Source: Changchengzhania lutea
Lineage (GTDB): Bacteria; Bacteroidota; Bacteroidia; Flavobacteriales; Flavobacteriaceae
Length of the DNA stretch: 64,000 bases
NCBI RefSeq assembly: GCF_006974145.1
Contig: NZ_CP039456.1
Span: 62,001-126,000, forward strand
Reading direction: 5' to 3'
A program made the translations under genes and the position numbers. The notes under the pieces are model-generated. The model was given only the letters and a program-made list of their open reading frames with translations, had not been told where the DNA came from and did no database searches. Every line of letters begins with the position of its first letter. The first letter of the stretch is position 1. Positions 1-6,835 of this stretch are shown here, piece after piece.

Positions 1-2
1 CA

Positions 3-788
3 TTGACCATACTTGAGATAGAACGCTTACAAGAAATTGTCATAGGCGCTAAAAAACTAAAGCATATGGGAATTCGAACAAGTGAAGGATTTATAGGTGA
101 GCACGACCGAGAAACCTTTATCCCAATGCCCGATCATATCTCAGCAAAGGTGAAGGATTTGAAATCTTTGATGAAAGGTTTGATCGATACCAACAATCTT
201 CTTCAGAACAGTAATTACGATCCTGTTCTGGCTGCAGCCAGTATTGCTTTTGGCTTTGTTTTTATCCACCCACTATCTGACGGAAATGGGCGTATCCATC
301 GCTATTTGATACACCATATTTTGGTACTTATGGGATATACGCAACGTGATATAATTTTTCCTGTTTCGGCAGCAATATTAAACAATATTGGAGATTATCA
401 GGATATTCTGGAAGCATTTTCGTCTCCGAGGCTTGATTTAATTGAATGGAAAGCTACACCCGACCATAATGTCGAAATCACAAATGACACTATTGACCTG
501 TACCGTTATTTTGATGCCACACTTCAAGCTGAATTTCTTTACGAATGTGTCGAGGAAACAATTGATAAAGTAATTCCAGAAGAGCTTGATTTTCTTGAAA
601 AATATGATCAGATGACCCACCAAATCAATGCCTTGGTAACATTACCAGATACCAAAGTAGATTTGCTCATCAAGTTTCTGAACCAGAATAATGGGAAACT
701 TTCAAAGAACAAAAGAGCGAAGGAATTTGAGGAATTGACCAATACGGAAATCAACACTATTGAGGAATTATATGCTACTTTTTTTTGA
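3..788 (+). CDS. Fic-domain protein, 3' part (gene enters from the left edge)
   Basis: Fic enzymes usually transfer AMP from ATP to a hydroxyl on a target protein. The core motif HPLSDGNGRIHR is intact at residues 89-100 of the visible part (catalytic His, Gly-Asn-Gly anion hole, terminal Arg). The segment GFIGEHDRETFIPMP near residues 29-43 resembles the target-binding flap. The open frame runs to the window edge and the first visible codon is a TTG without start context, so the true start lies outside. The C-terminal 100 residues look helical with no clear family match. It lies inside the presumed integrated element whose right end is at about 1217-1236, so a mobile-element cargo role (toxin or effector) is inferred. 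Family call is sure; target is unknown. Confidence 0.85.
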   Translation: MTILEIERLQEIVIGAKKLKHMGIRTSEGFIGEHDRETFIPMPDHISAKVKDLKSLMKGLIDTNNLLQNSNYDPVLAAASIAFGFVFIHPLSDGNGRIHRYLIHHILVLMGYTQRDIIFPVSAAILNNIGDYQDILEAFSSPRLDLIEWKATPDHNVEITNDTIDLYRYFDATLQAEFLYECVEETIDKVIPEELDFLEKYDQMTHQINALVTLPDTKVDLLIKFLNQNNGKLSKNKRAKEFEELTNTEINTIEELYATFF

Positions 789-861
789 ATTAAGAAACCA
801 TTTGGGTTATAAAACCCCTAAAGAAATGTAATTAGAATTTTATCAAAAAAATGTAGCATAG
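787..861 (+). pseudogene. IS3/IS150-type transposase, C-terminal relic
   Basis: Reading from 787, one frame gives ELRNHLGYKTPKEM, a stop (TAA at 829-831), then LEFYQKNVA and a second stop at 859-861. The string LGYKTPKEM is the usual tail of IS3-family OrfB/integrase-core transposases, so the internal TAA is probably a nonsense mutation in an already truncated copy. The rest of the transposase is absent; the Fic frame abuts it directly. The motif match is good; the exact IS name cannot be given. Confidence 0.6.
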
Positions 862-874
862 GCTCTAGAAAATT

Positions 875-893
875 TGTCCGACTTTTTGTTGCA
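875..893 (+). repeat. Candidate right terminal inverted repeat of the IS relic
   Basis: TGTCCGACTTTTTGTTGCA follows the transposase tail by 13 bp, where IS3-family elements carry their right terminal repeat, and it ends in CA as those do. No left copy is visible in this window, consistent with a truncated element. The rest of 894-1216 is AT-rich and I see no gene in it. Confidence 0.4.
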
Positions 894-1216
894 ACCCCAA
901 CTTAAAATTTAGATCTTTTTATACTCAATGAAATACAAAAATTTTTAATAATACTGACCACTATAATGCAAGTTGTTTATAAAGCAAATTTGACTCTTAT
1001 AGCTATTTGCTTATTAATGTTTTTTTGAGTAAAAACGTGAATATGCATTAGAAAAATATTTATAAGTACATCAAGATTAACTATATTTGAATTTTGAATG
1101 CAATTGCATTCAATTAAGTTCATTTAATTTAAATGTTAAAATCAGGTGCGTTAATCGGTGCCTATATTTGTTAAGCATATACTAACTTTTTGAATATCAG
1201 TTGTTTAAAATAATGA

Positions 1217-1236
1217 TTCGAGCCCCAGCCCGGTCA
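1217..1236 (+). other. tRNA 3'-end fragment, likely attachment site (attR-like)
   Basis: TTCGAGC (T-loop, 1217-1223), CCCAG (3' strand of the T-stem, 1224-1228), CCCGGTC (3' strand of the acceptor stem, 1229-1235) and A (discriminator, 1236) are arranged as in a tRNA 3' end. The matching 5' strands (CTGGG and GACCGGG) are missing upstream, so the gene is not complete here. A rho-independent terminator follows at once. Integrases of phages and ICEs commonly use tRNA 3' ends as att sites and leave this kind of fragment at one border of the insertion. The intact tRNA copy should lie at the other border, left of the window. Confidence 0.6.
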
Positions 1237-1237
1237 C

Positions 1238-1270
1238 AAAAAAGTTAAGCACTATTGCTTAACTTTTTTT
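1238..1270 (+). terminator. Rho-independent terminator after the tRNA fragment
   Basis: The stem GTTAAGCA / TGCTTAAC with loop CTAT (1252-1255) is flanked by an A-run upstream and followed by a run of seven T. It sits directly after the tRNA fragment and was presumably the terminator of the original tRNA gene. Confidence 0.8.
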
Positions 1271-1291
1271 ATTTTTACCAACTATATTAAT

Positions 1292-1377
1292 GCGCACGTG
1301 GCGGAATTGGTAGACGCGCTGGCTTGAGGGGCCAGTATCCGTTTTAGGATGTGGAAGTTCGAATCTTCTCGTGCGCA
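1292..1377 (+). tRNA. tRNA-Leu (anticodon GAG)
   Basis: The acceptor strands GCGCACG and CGTGCGC pair fully. The anticodon stem CTGGC/GCCAG encloses the loop TTGAGGG with anticodon GAG at 1326-1328, which reads CUC and CUU leucine codons. The long variable arm is the class II form expected of tRNA-Leu, and the T-loop TTCGAAT is present. Discriminator A is at 1377; CCA is not encoded. The gene is intact and lies just outside the presumed insertion border at 1217-1236. Confidence 0.95.
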
Positions 1378-1437
1378 CATTAATAAGTTCTTGGTTAATT
1401 AAACAATTTTACTCCTACCAATCATAAACGCTCACTC

Positions 1438-1478
1438 CTTTAGAATAAATTTCAACTAAATTTAAATAAATTCTAAAG
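1438..1478. promoter_or_regulatory. Imperfect dyad upstream of the MerR gene
   Basis: CTTTAGAAT (1438-1446) and ATTCTAAAG (1470-1478) are perfect 9-bp inverted arms. Read on the minus strand, 1478-1460 is CTTTAGAATTTATTTAAAT, which matches the 19-bp site at 20495-20513 region upstream of the porin operon at 16 of 19 positions. It lies just upstream of the MerR promoter, so an operator is likely. Which protein binds is not known. Confidence 0.4.
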
Positions 1479-1485
1479 CCACGCA

Positions 1486-1515
1486 TTGATTTCTAAACTA
1501 ATATTCCTATTTTTG
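1486..1515 (+). promoter_or_regulatory. Bacteroidota-type promoter of the MerR gene
   Basis: TTG at 1486-1488, a 19-bp spacer, then TATTTTTG at 1508-1515 fits the Bacteroidota primary sigma pattern TTG-N19-TAnnTTTG exactly. Transcription would begin a few bases downstream, giving a leader of about 15 bases before the ATG at 1537. Confidence 0.7.
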
Positions 1516-1536
1516 TTTAATAAAAATGGATTTTAA

Positions 1537-2436
1537 ATGAACAACATTCAGGTTAGCTTCAGTATTAAAGACCTAGAAAACCTTACAGGCATTAAGGCCC
1601 ATACCATAAGAATTTGGGAAAAACGATACAATTTACTTTGTCCGAATAGAACAGATACGAATATTAGAAATTATAGTTTAGAGAGTTTCCAAAAGCTTCT
1701 TAATATTTCATATTTAAATAATAATGGTTTAAAAATTTCTAAAATAGCAAATTTAAAAGAAGAAGAAATCCCTATAAAAGTCAGAGAAATTGCATCTAGA
1801 GCCAAAGTAGAGGATCACGCTATTAATGCTTTAAAAATGGCCATGATTAATTTTGATCAGGTTTTATTTTACAGCACGTATAATAACTTACTTGAGAATA
1901 AAACCTTCAGTGAAATTTTTTATTCCGTATTCCTACCGTTATTAAATGAAATTGGTCTACTTTGGCAAACAAATACCATTACGCCGGCACATGAACATTT
2001 TATTTCCGTTCATATTAAGCAAAAAATATTATTAAATATTGAAAGGCTTCAAAGTTTAGAACCTCAACCTACAACTCGGACTTTCATTTTATTTCTACCA
2101 GAAAATGAAATACATGACATCGGTTTGTTGTTTATTAATTATCAATTACGCAGTAAAGGCTACCATACCATATTTTTAGGTGAAAGCGTACCCATGAAAA
2201 GCCTTTGTGACTTATTAGAGTTTTTTAAAGAAGTAACATTTGTTTCTTATTTTACAGTGCAACCAGATGAAGCTAGTATTCCAAAATACATTAATGAATT
2301 TAATGATTTACTTTTACAAAAATCCAACACCAACTTCTACCTTATGGGGCCAAAATTGGCCTCTTTAAATTTAAAATCTATTCCAAAGCAAATCCATACC
2401 TTCACTTCAATTGAAAGTTTAGTGAAAGAACTGTGA
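1537..2436 (+). CDS. MerR-family regulator with CarH-like cobalamin-binding domain
   Basis: 299 residues. An N-terminal MerR winged helix (about residues 7-74, with TGIKAHTIRIWEKRY) is followed by a helical bundle and a B12-binding Rossmann domain. The B12 signatures are present: W143-x9-E153-H154, as in the light-sensing helical bundle of CarH, and E191-x-H193-x-x-G196 (EIHDIG), whose His is the expected lower cobalt ligand. CarH/LitR proteins bind adenosylcobalamin in the dark, form DNA-binding oligomers that repress carotenoid genes, and fall apart in light. Here it lies just upstream of crtI, and the crtI promoter contains an inverted repeat. Dark repression of the carotenoid operon is therefore the likely role. 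Domain call is strong; light response is inferred from the family. Confidence 0.88.
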   Translation: MNNIQVSFSIKDLENLTGIKAHTIRIWEKRYNLLCPNRTDTNIRNYSLESFQKLLNISYLNNNGLKISKIANLKEEEIPIKVREIASRAKVEDHAINALKMAMINFDQVLFYSTYNNLLENKTFSEIFYSVFLPLLNEIGLLWQTNTITPAHEHFISVHIKQKILLNIERLQSLEPQPTTRTFILFLPENEIHDIGLLFINYQLRSKGYHTIFLGESVPMKSLCDLLEFFKEVTFVSYFTVQPDEASIPKYINEFNDLLLQKSNTNFYLMGPKLASLNLKSIPKQIHTFTSIESLVKEL

Positions 2437-2443
2437 AATTTTA

Positions 2444-2473
2444 TTGATATTGTTTAACTTTTAATTATATTTG
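2444..2473 (+). promoter_or_regulatory. crtI operon promoter
   Basis: TTG at 2444-2446, a 19-bp spacer and TATATTTG at 2466-2473 match the Bacteroidota consensus. The crtI ATG begins only 9 bases after the -7 element, so the transcript probably has almost no leader. Confidence 0.75.
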
Positions 2474-2479
2474 TTAAAC
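2452..2479. promoter_or_regulatory. Inverted repeat overlapping the crtI promoter, candidate operator
   Basis: GTTTAAC (2452-2458) and GTTAAAC (2473-2479) are a perfect 7-bp inverted repeat separated by 14 bp. Between them lie the spacer and the -7 element, so a protein bound here would block RNA polymerase. The neighbouring MerR/CarH-like regulator is the obvious candidate ligand, but nothing in the sequence proves it. Confidence 0.5.
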
Positions 2480-2482
2480 ATT

Positions 2483-3949
2483 ATGGAAAGATCTATTAGT
2501 ATAATCGGTTCTGGGTTTTCATCACTAGCGGCATCTTGCTATCTGGCAAAAGCAGGCCATGACGTTACCATCTTTGAAAAAAACAACACCATTGGAGGTC
2601 GTGCAAGGCAATTAAAGCGTGACGGATTCACATTCGATATTGGGCCTACATGGTATTGGATGCCTGATGTTTTCGAACGTTTCTTTTCTGACTTTGGAAA
2701 ATCTCCAAGCGATTATTACACTTTAGAAAAGCTAAATCCTGCCTACAGCGTTTACTTTGGAAAAAATGACTATATCACTATTGAAGATACTTTAGACAAA
2801 ATATCTAAAGCCTTTGAGGCAGAAGAACCTGGTAGTTCACTGAAACTTAAAAAGTTTATCGACAATGCAAAAGATAATTATGATATTGCCATTAAAGATT
2901 TAGTTTATAATCCAGGTGTAAGTCCTATGGAACTGGTAACTCCTGCCACCATTAAAAAGCTCAATCAATTTTTTAGCAATATAAAAAAGGACGTTAGAAA
3001 AGAGTTTAAAAATGACCGCTTAGCCAAAATACTTGAATTCCCTGTACTTTTTTTAGGTGCAAAACCAAGCGACACACCATCCTTTTACAGTTTTATGAAT
3101 TATGCCGATTTCGGCTTAGGCACATTCCATCCTAAAAATGGCATGTACCAAGTGATATTAGGCATGGAACATTTAGCTAAATCTCTCGGGGTAAAAATAA
3201 AAACCAGTGCACCAATTGATTCTATTAGCATAGAACGGGATGTAGCAAATGGTGTAGTTTCAAACGGTGAATCGTTTCCATCAGATATCGTGTTGAGTGG
3301 TGCAGACTATCATCATACAGAAACCCTTATTGATAAGACTTACAGACAATATTCTGAAGCCTACTGGAGTAAAAAAACCTTTGCACCGTCGTCGTTGCTT
3401 TTCTATGTCGGTTTTGATAAAAAGTTAATCAACGTAAACCATCATACCTTATTTTTTGATGTTGACTTTGATGTACATGCAGCCGATATTTATGACGATC
3501 CTAAATGGCCAGACAATCCGCTTTTTTACGCAAGTTTCCCAAGTATAACCGATGAAAATGCAGCACCCGATGGAAAAGAAGCAGGTATATTTTTAATTCC
3601 TTTAGCTCCGGGTATTGAAGACTCAGAAGAATTAAGAACGCTGTATTTTGATAAGATTATGACCCGGTTTGAGTCTTTAACATCTCAAAATGTAAAAAAT
3701 CACGTTATATTTCAAGAGTCCTTTTGTCTAAACGATTTTATTAAAGATTACAACTCTTATAAAGGAAATGCATATGGTATGGCAAATACACTTTTGCAAA
3801 CTGCCTTTTTAAGACCAAAACTGAAAAGCAAAAAAGTAAGAAATTTATTCTTTACTGGACAGCTAACCGTACCTGGACCTGGTGTTCCACCATCTTTAAT
3901 ATCCGGTAAATTAGTCGCCAATTTAATAATTAAACACTGTAGCAATTAA
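2483..3949 (+). CDS. crtI: Phytoene desaturase CrtI
   Basis: Converts phytoene to lycopene by successive FAD-dependent desaturations. From the ATG at 2483 the protein is 488 residues. The N-terminal dinucleotide-binding fold ISIIGSGFSSLAASCYLAKAGH begins at residue 5, so an in-frame TTG at 2471, which lies inside the promoter, is not the start. The C-terminal FTGQLTVPGPGVPPSLISGK is the bacterial-type phytoene dehydrogenase signature. The stop is followed after two bases by crtB, so the genes are co-transcribed. The third glycine of the usual GxGxxG is a serine here, which is common in this family. Confidence 0.93.
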   Translation: MERSISIIGSGFSSLAASCYLAKAGHDVTIFEKNNTIGGRARQLKRDGFTFDIGPTWYWMPDVFERFFSDFGKSPSDYYTLEKLNPAYSVYFGKNDYITIEDTLDKISKAFEAEEPGSSLKLKKFIDNAKDNYDIAIKDLVYNPGVSPMELVTPATIKKLNQFFSNIKKDVRKEFKNDRLAKILEFPVLFLGAKPSDTPSFYSFMNYADFGLGTFHPKNGMYQVILGMEHLAKSLGVKIKTSAPIDSISIERDVANGVVSNGESFPSDIVLSGADYHHTETLIDKTYRQYSEAYWSKKTFAPSSLLFYVGFDKKLINVNHHTLFFDVDFDVHAADIYDDPKWPDNPLFYASFPSITDENAAPDGKEAGIFLIPLAPGIEDSEELRTLYFDKIMTRFESLTSQNVKNHVIFQESFCLNDFIKDYNSYKGNAYGMANTLLQTAFLRPKLKSKKVRNLFFTGQLTVPGPGVPPSLISGKLVANLIIKHCSN

Positions 3950-3951
3950 AT

Positions 3952-4791
3952 ATGAAAGCTCTTTTTGATACCGTATCTTATGAGTGCAGTAAAGTGGTTA
4001 CCAACACTTACAGTACCTCGTTTTCATTGGCTACCAAAATGCTATATAAGTCTATTCGAGGTGATATTTATAACATTTATGGCTTTGTGCGTTTTGCTGA
4101 TGAAATTGTTGATTCATTTCATGATTATAATAAGGCTGAACTCTTTGAACGGTTCTCACAAGATTTGGATAAGGCTTTGATAGATAAAATTAGTCTAAAC
4201 CCTATATTAAACTCGTTTCAGCATACATTCCACAAATATCAAATAGATAAAAATCTAGTAGATGCATTTATGAAAAGTATGCGATTAGATTTGCATAAGA
4301 CGACCTATCTAACAGAACAAGAATATAAAGATTATATTTATGGTTCGGCAGATGTGGTTGGTTTAATGTGCTTGAAAGTATTTGTTAAAGGAGATGCTCA
4401 AAAATATGAAGAATTGAAAGATATGGCGATGTCATTGGGTTCTGCGTTTCAGAAGGTTAATTTTTTACGGGATTTGAAAGCCGATCATGAGACCTTAAAC
4501 CGAACGTATTTTCCTAACACCGATTTGAACCAGCTAGATGAAATTTCAAAAAAAGCGATAATTGATGATATCGAAAGTGATTTTGAAAAAGGCTTGAACG
4601 GAATAAAAAAATTGCCTATCGAGGCTAAATTCGGGGTTTTTATGGCATATCGCTACTATAGACAGCTATTAAAAAAGCTAAGACACACTCCCGCATTACA
4701 AATAAAAGAGTCAAGAATTAGAGTGTCTAATCCTAAAAAAGTTGAATTGTTCATGCGTAGTTATGTGAAATATCAATTAAAATTAATATAA
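3952..4791 (+). CDS. crtB: Phytoene synthase CrtB
   Basis: Condenses two geranylgeranyl diphosphates to phytoene, the first committed carotenoid step. 279 residues, a normal length for the squalene/phytoene synthase family. Both aspartate-rich metal-binding motifs are visible: D50-EIV-D54 within RFADEIVDSF, and D174-LKA-D178 within NFLRDLKADHETLNRTYFP. The gene starts two bases after the crtI stop and is followed after 9 bases by crtZ. No GGPP synthase gene is in this window, so the substrate must come from elsewhere in the genome. Confidence 0.93.
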   Translation: MKALFDTVSYECSKVVTNTYSTSFSLATKMLYKSIRGDIYNIYGFVRFADEIVDSFHDYNKAELFERFSQDLDKALIDKISLNPILNSFQHTFHKYQIDKNLVDAFMKSMRLDLHKTTYLTEQEYKDYIYGSADVVGLMCLKVFVKGDAQKYEELKDMAMSLGSAFQKVNFLRDLKADHETLNRTYFPNTDLNQLDEISKKAIIDDIESDFEKGLNGIKKLPIEAKFGVFMAYRYYRQLLKKLRHTPALQIKESRIRVSNPKKVELFMRSYVKYQLKLI

Positions 4792-4800
4792 TATCGAGTC

Positions 4801-5253
4801 ATGCAAACACTACTTTGGATATTGGTTTTTTTAGCAACCTATGCCTTTATGGAATTTATGGCGTGGTTTACGCATAAGTACATCATGCATGGTTTTTTAT
4901 GGAGCCTTCACAAAGACCACCATAAAAAGGACCATGACAGTTGGTTTGAACGCAATGATGCCTTTTTTATTTTCTATGCTGTGGTAAGTATCGGCTTTTT
5001 TCTGCTTTGGAAATATACTACCTTTTGGGAAGGCTTACCCATTGGTTTAGGCATATTTGCCTACGGACTGTCTTATTTTATCGTTCATGACATCTTTATT
5101 CACCAGCGGTTTAAATTATTTAGAAATGCCAATAATTGGTACGCTAAAGGTGTGAGAAGAGCTCACAAAATGCACCATAAGCACTTAGGAAAATCGGACG
5201 GAGAGTGTTTCGGTATGCTATTCGTTCCATTTAAATATTTTAAGAAACCTTAG
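4801..5253 (+). CDS. crtZ: Beta-carotene hydroxylase CrtZ
   Basis: Membrane di-iron enzyme that hydroxylates beta-carotene at C3 and C3' to give zeaxanthin. 150 residues, with the histidine clusters of the fatty-acid-hydroxylase-like family: H25-x4-H30, H37-x2-H40-H41, H96-x4-H101 and H122-x2-H125-H126. Hydrophobic stretches at about 1-20, 54-70 and 80-100 are membrane segments. Third gene of the crt operon; its stop nearly touches the next start. Confidence 0.92.
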   Translation: MQTLLWILVFLATYAFMEFMAWFTHKYIMHGFLWSLHKDHHKKDHDSWFERNDAFFIFYAVVSIGFFLLWKYTTFWEGLPIGLGIFAYGLSYFIVHDIFIHQRFKLFRNANNWYAKGVRRAHKMHHKHLGKSDGECFGMLFVPFKYFKKP

Positions 5254-5255
5254 TG

Positions 5256-5948
5256 ATGGAATTTCTTTATCTCTGGCTTAATTTAGGATCGCTTTCAGTG
5301 CCATTTCTTTATAGTTTTCATCCCAAATTAAAATTTTACAAAAAGTGGCCTGGGTTGTTTTTAGGCATCTTTACCATGATGCTTATTTTTATTCCTTGGG
5401 ATATTATTTTTACCAATTCTGGATTTTGGGGTTTTAACGAAACTTACTTCTTGGGCATTAGCCTTTTTAATCTACCTATTGAAGAATGGTTGTTTTTCAT
5501 ATGTATCCCGTATGCCTGTATATTCACGCATTACGCCCTTTTGCACTACTTCCCGAATATGAAACTTTCTAATAGCATAACCAAAAAAATGAGTTATTTA
5601 TGTTTCATTGTATTCATGACATTAGCAATTTATAACTATGATAAATGGTACACTTTTGTAAACTTCATCCTAGCAAGTATTTTAATTGTAGTGGTTATTA
5701 AGATGAATTTCAACTTGCTCAAATCCTTTTATTTGACTTATTTGGTGATGTTGATTCCCTTTTTTATAGTGAATGGCGTATTAACAGGCAGTTTTATTAA
5801 AGATGAAGTGGTTTGGTATAATGATGCAGAAAATTTAGGCCTTCGGTTATTTACCATTCCTATTGAAGATACTATTTATGCCTTCACACTTATTTTAATG
5901 ACGCTATTTGTTATGAATTTAAAAGGGTTTAAAAAACATAAAGGCTGA
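5256..5948 (+). CDS. Lycopene cyclase, CrtYc/CrtYd-type fused membrane protein
   Basis: Forms the beta-ionone rings of beta-carotene from lycopene. 230 residues from the ATG at 5256; a GTG at 5253 overlapping the crtZ stop is the alternative start. The protein is an internal duplication of the small integral-membrane cyclase domain (about three TM segments each), as in fungal and Bacteroidota CarRA/CrtYcd enzymes. Both halves keep the conserved acidic motif: LPIEEW at 73-78 and IPIEDT at 201-206. Last gene of the operon; it converges on mazG with only four bases between the stops. Confidence 0.85.
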   Translation: MEFLYLWLNLGSLSVPFLYSFHPKLKFYKKWPGLFLGIFTMMLIFIPWDIIFTNSGFWGFNETYFLGISLFNLPIEEWLFFICIPYACIFTHYALLHYFPNMKLSNSITKKMSYLCFIVFMTLAIYNYDKWYTFVNFILASILIVVVIKMNFNLLKSFYLTYLVMLIPFFIVNGVLTGSFIKDEVVWYNDAENLGLRLFTIPIEDTIYAFTLILMTLFVMNLKGFKKHKG

Positions 5949-5952
5949 TTAG

Positions 5953-6729
5953 TTATTTCATTTTTTTAGCTTCTTCCCAGAATACGTCCATTTCTGCCAA
6001 GGTCATGTCCTTTAATGGTTTATTCAACACCTTTGCTTTAGCTTCTAGATATTGAAAGCGCTTTAGAAACTTTTTATTGGTACGTTCTAAGGCATTTTCT
6101 GGATTAATATCCAGAAATCTGGCATAATTAACCATAGAAAATAATACGTCTCCAAACTCGCTTTCCATAGCATCCCGATTGCCTAAATCCACTTCGTCCT
6201 TAAATTCATAAAGTTCTTCTTCCACTTTTTCCCAAACCTGATTGGGTTCTTCCCAGTCAAATCCAACACCTGCCACTTTTTCCTGAATTCTATTGGCCTT
6301 TACTAATGCGGGAAGACTTTTAGGCACACCCTCCAGCACACTTGTTTTACCTTCTTTTAACTTTAAATTTTCCCAATTCCGTTTTACATCCGCTTCATTA
6401 TCCACTTTCACATCTCCATAAATATGCGGATGTCTACTGATGAGCTTTTCACAGATTCCATTGCAGACATCGGCGATATCAAAATCATGGGTTTCACTTC
6501 CAATTTTAGAATAAAAGACGATATGGAGTAGCACATCGCCTAATTCCTTTTTAATCTCATTTAGATCATTATCTAAAATGGCGTCCCCTAATTCATAAGT
6601 TTCTTCAATGGTTAAATGCCTTAAGGTTTCCATAGTCTGTTTTTTATCCCACGGACACTGTGCACGCAATTCATCCATAATCGTGAGCAACCTATCAAAA
6701 GCCTGTAATTGTTTTTCTCTGGAATTCAT
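5953..6729 (-). CDS. mazG: Nucleoside triphosphate pyrophosphohydrolase MazG
   Basis: Hydrolyses (d)NTPs to monophosphates and pyrophosphate, a house-cleaning activity that also lowers ppGpp in E. coli. From the ATG at 6729 the protein is 258 residues, close to the usual 260; a start at 6753 would add eight residues (MVLPKHYR) that do not fit the family, which begins near MNSREKQLQAF. Two MazG folds are present: the first carries the metal-binding helix EETYELGDAI, the second has EEELYEFKDEV. CPWDKKQT near the N-terminus is a family hallmark. It transcribes towards the carotenoid operon. Confidence 0.93.
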   Translation of the reverse strand: MNSREKQLQAFDRLLTIMDELRAQCPWDKKQTMETLRHLTIEETYELGDAILDNDLNEIKKELGDVLLHIVFYSKIGSETHDFDIADVCNGICEKLISRHPHIYGDVKVDNEADVKRNWENLKLKEGKTSVLEGVPKSLPALVKANRIQEKVAGVGFDWEEPNQVWEKVEEELYEFKDEVDLGNRDAMESEFGDVLFSMVNYARFLDINPENALERTNKKFLKRFQYLEAKAKVLNKPLKDMTLAEMDVFWEEAKKMK

Positions 6730-6787
6730 TCTATAATGTTTAGGTAATACCAATTATAATGAAAGTTTTTTTGAACAGCAAGAAAAC

Positions 6788-6817
6788 AAAAAATCCAGCT
6801 CGAAGCTGGACTTTTTT
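6788..6817 (-). terminator. Terminator of the aconitase gene
   Basis: The stem TCCAGCT (6794-6800) / AGCTGGA (6804-6810), loop CGA, has an A-run on the left that becomes a U-run on the minus strand. It lies 18 bp beyond the aconitase stop and before mazG. Confidence 0.8.
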
Positions 6818-6835
6818 AAAATCTATTTCTATAAA

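Noticed and set aside
1141-1170. Promoter with TATATTTG at 1163-1170
   Set aside because: There is no TTG at 18-21 bp upstream and no gene directly downstream.
2471-2482. TTG start of crtI
   Set aside because: It lies inside the promoter -7 element; the ATG at 2483 gives the family-like N-terminus.
6730-6753. MazG start at 6753
   Set aside because: The extra eight residues do not match the family N-terminus; the ATG at 6729 does.
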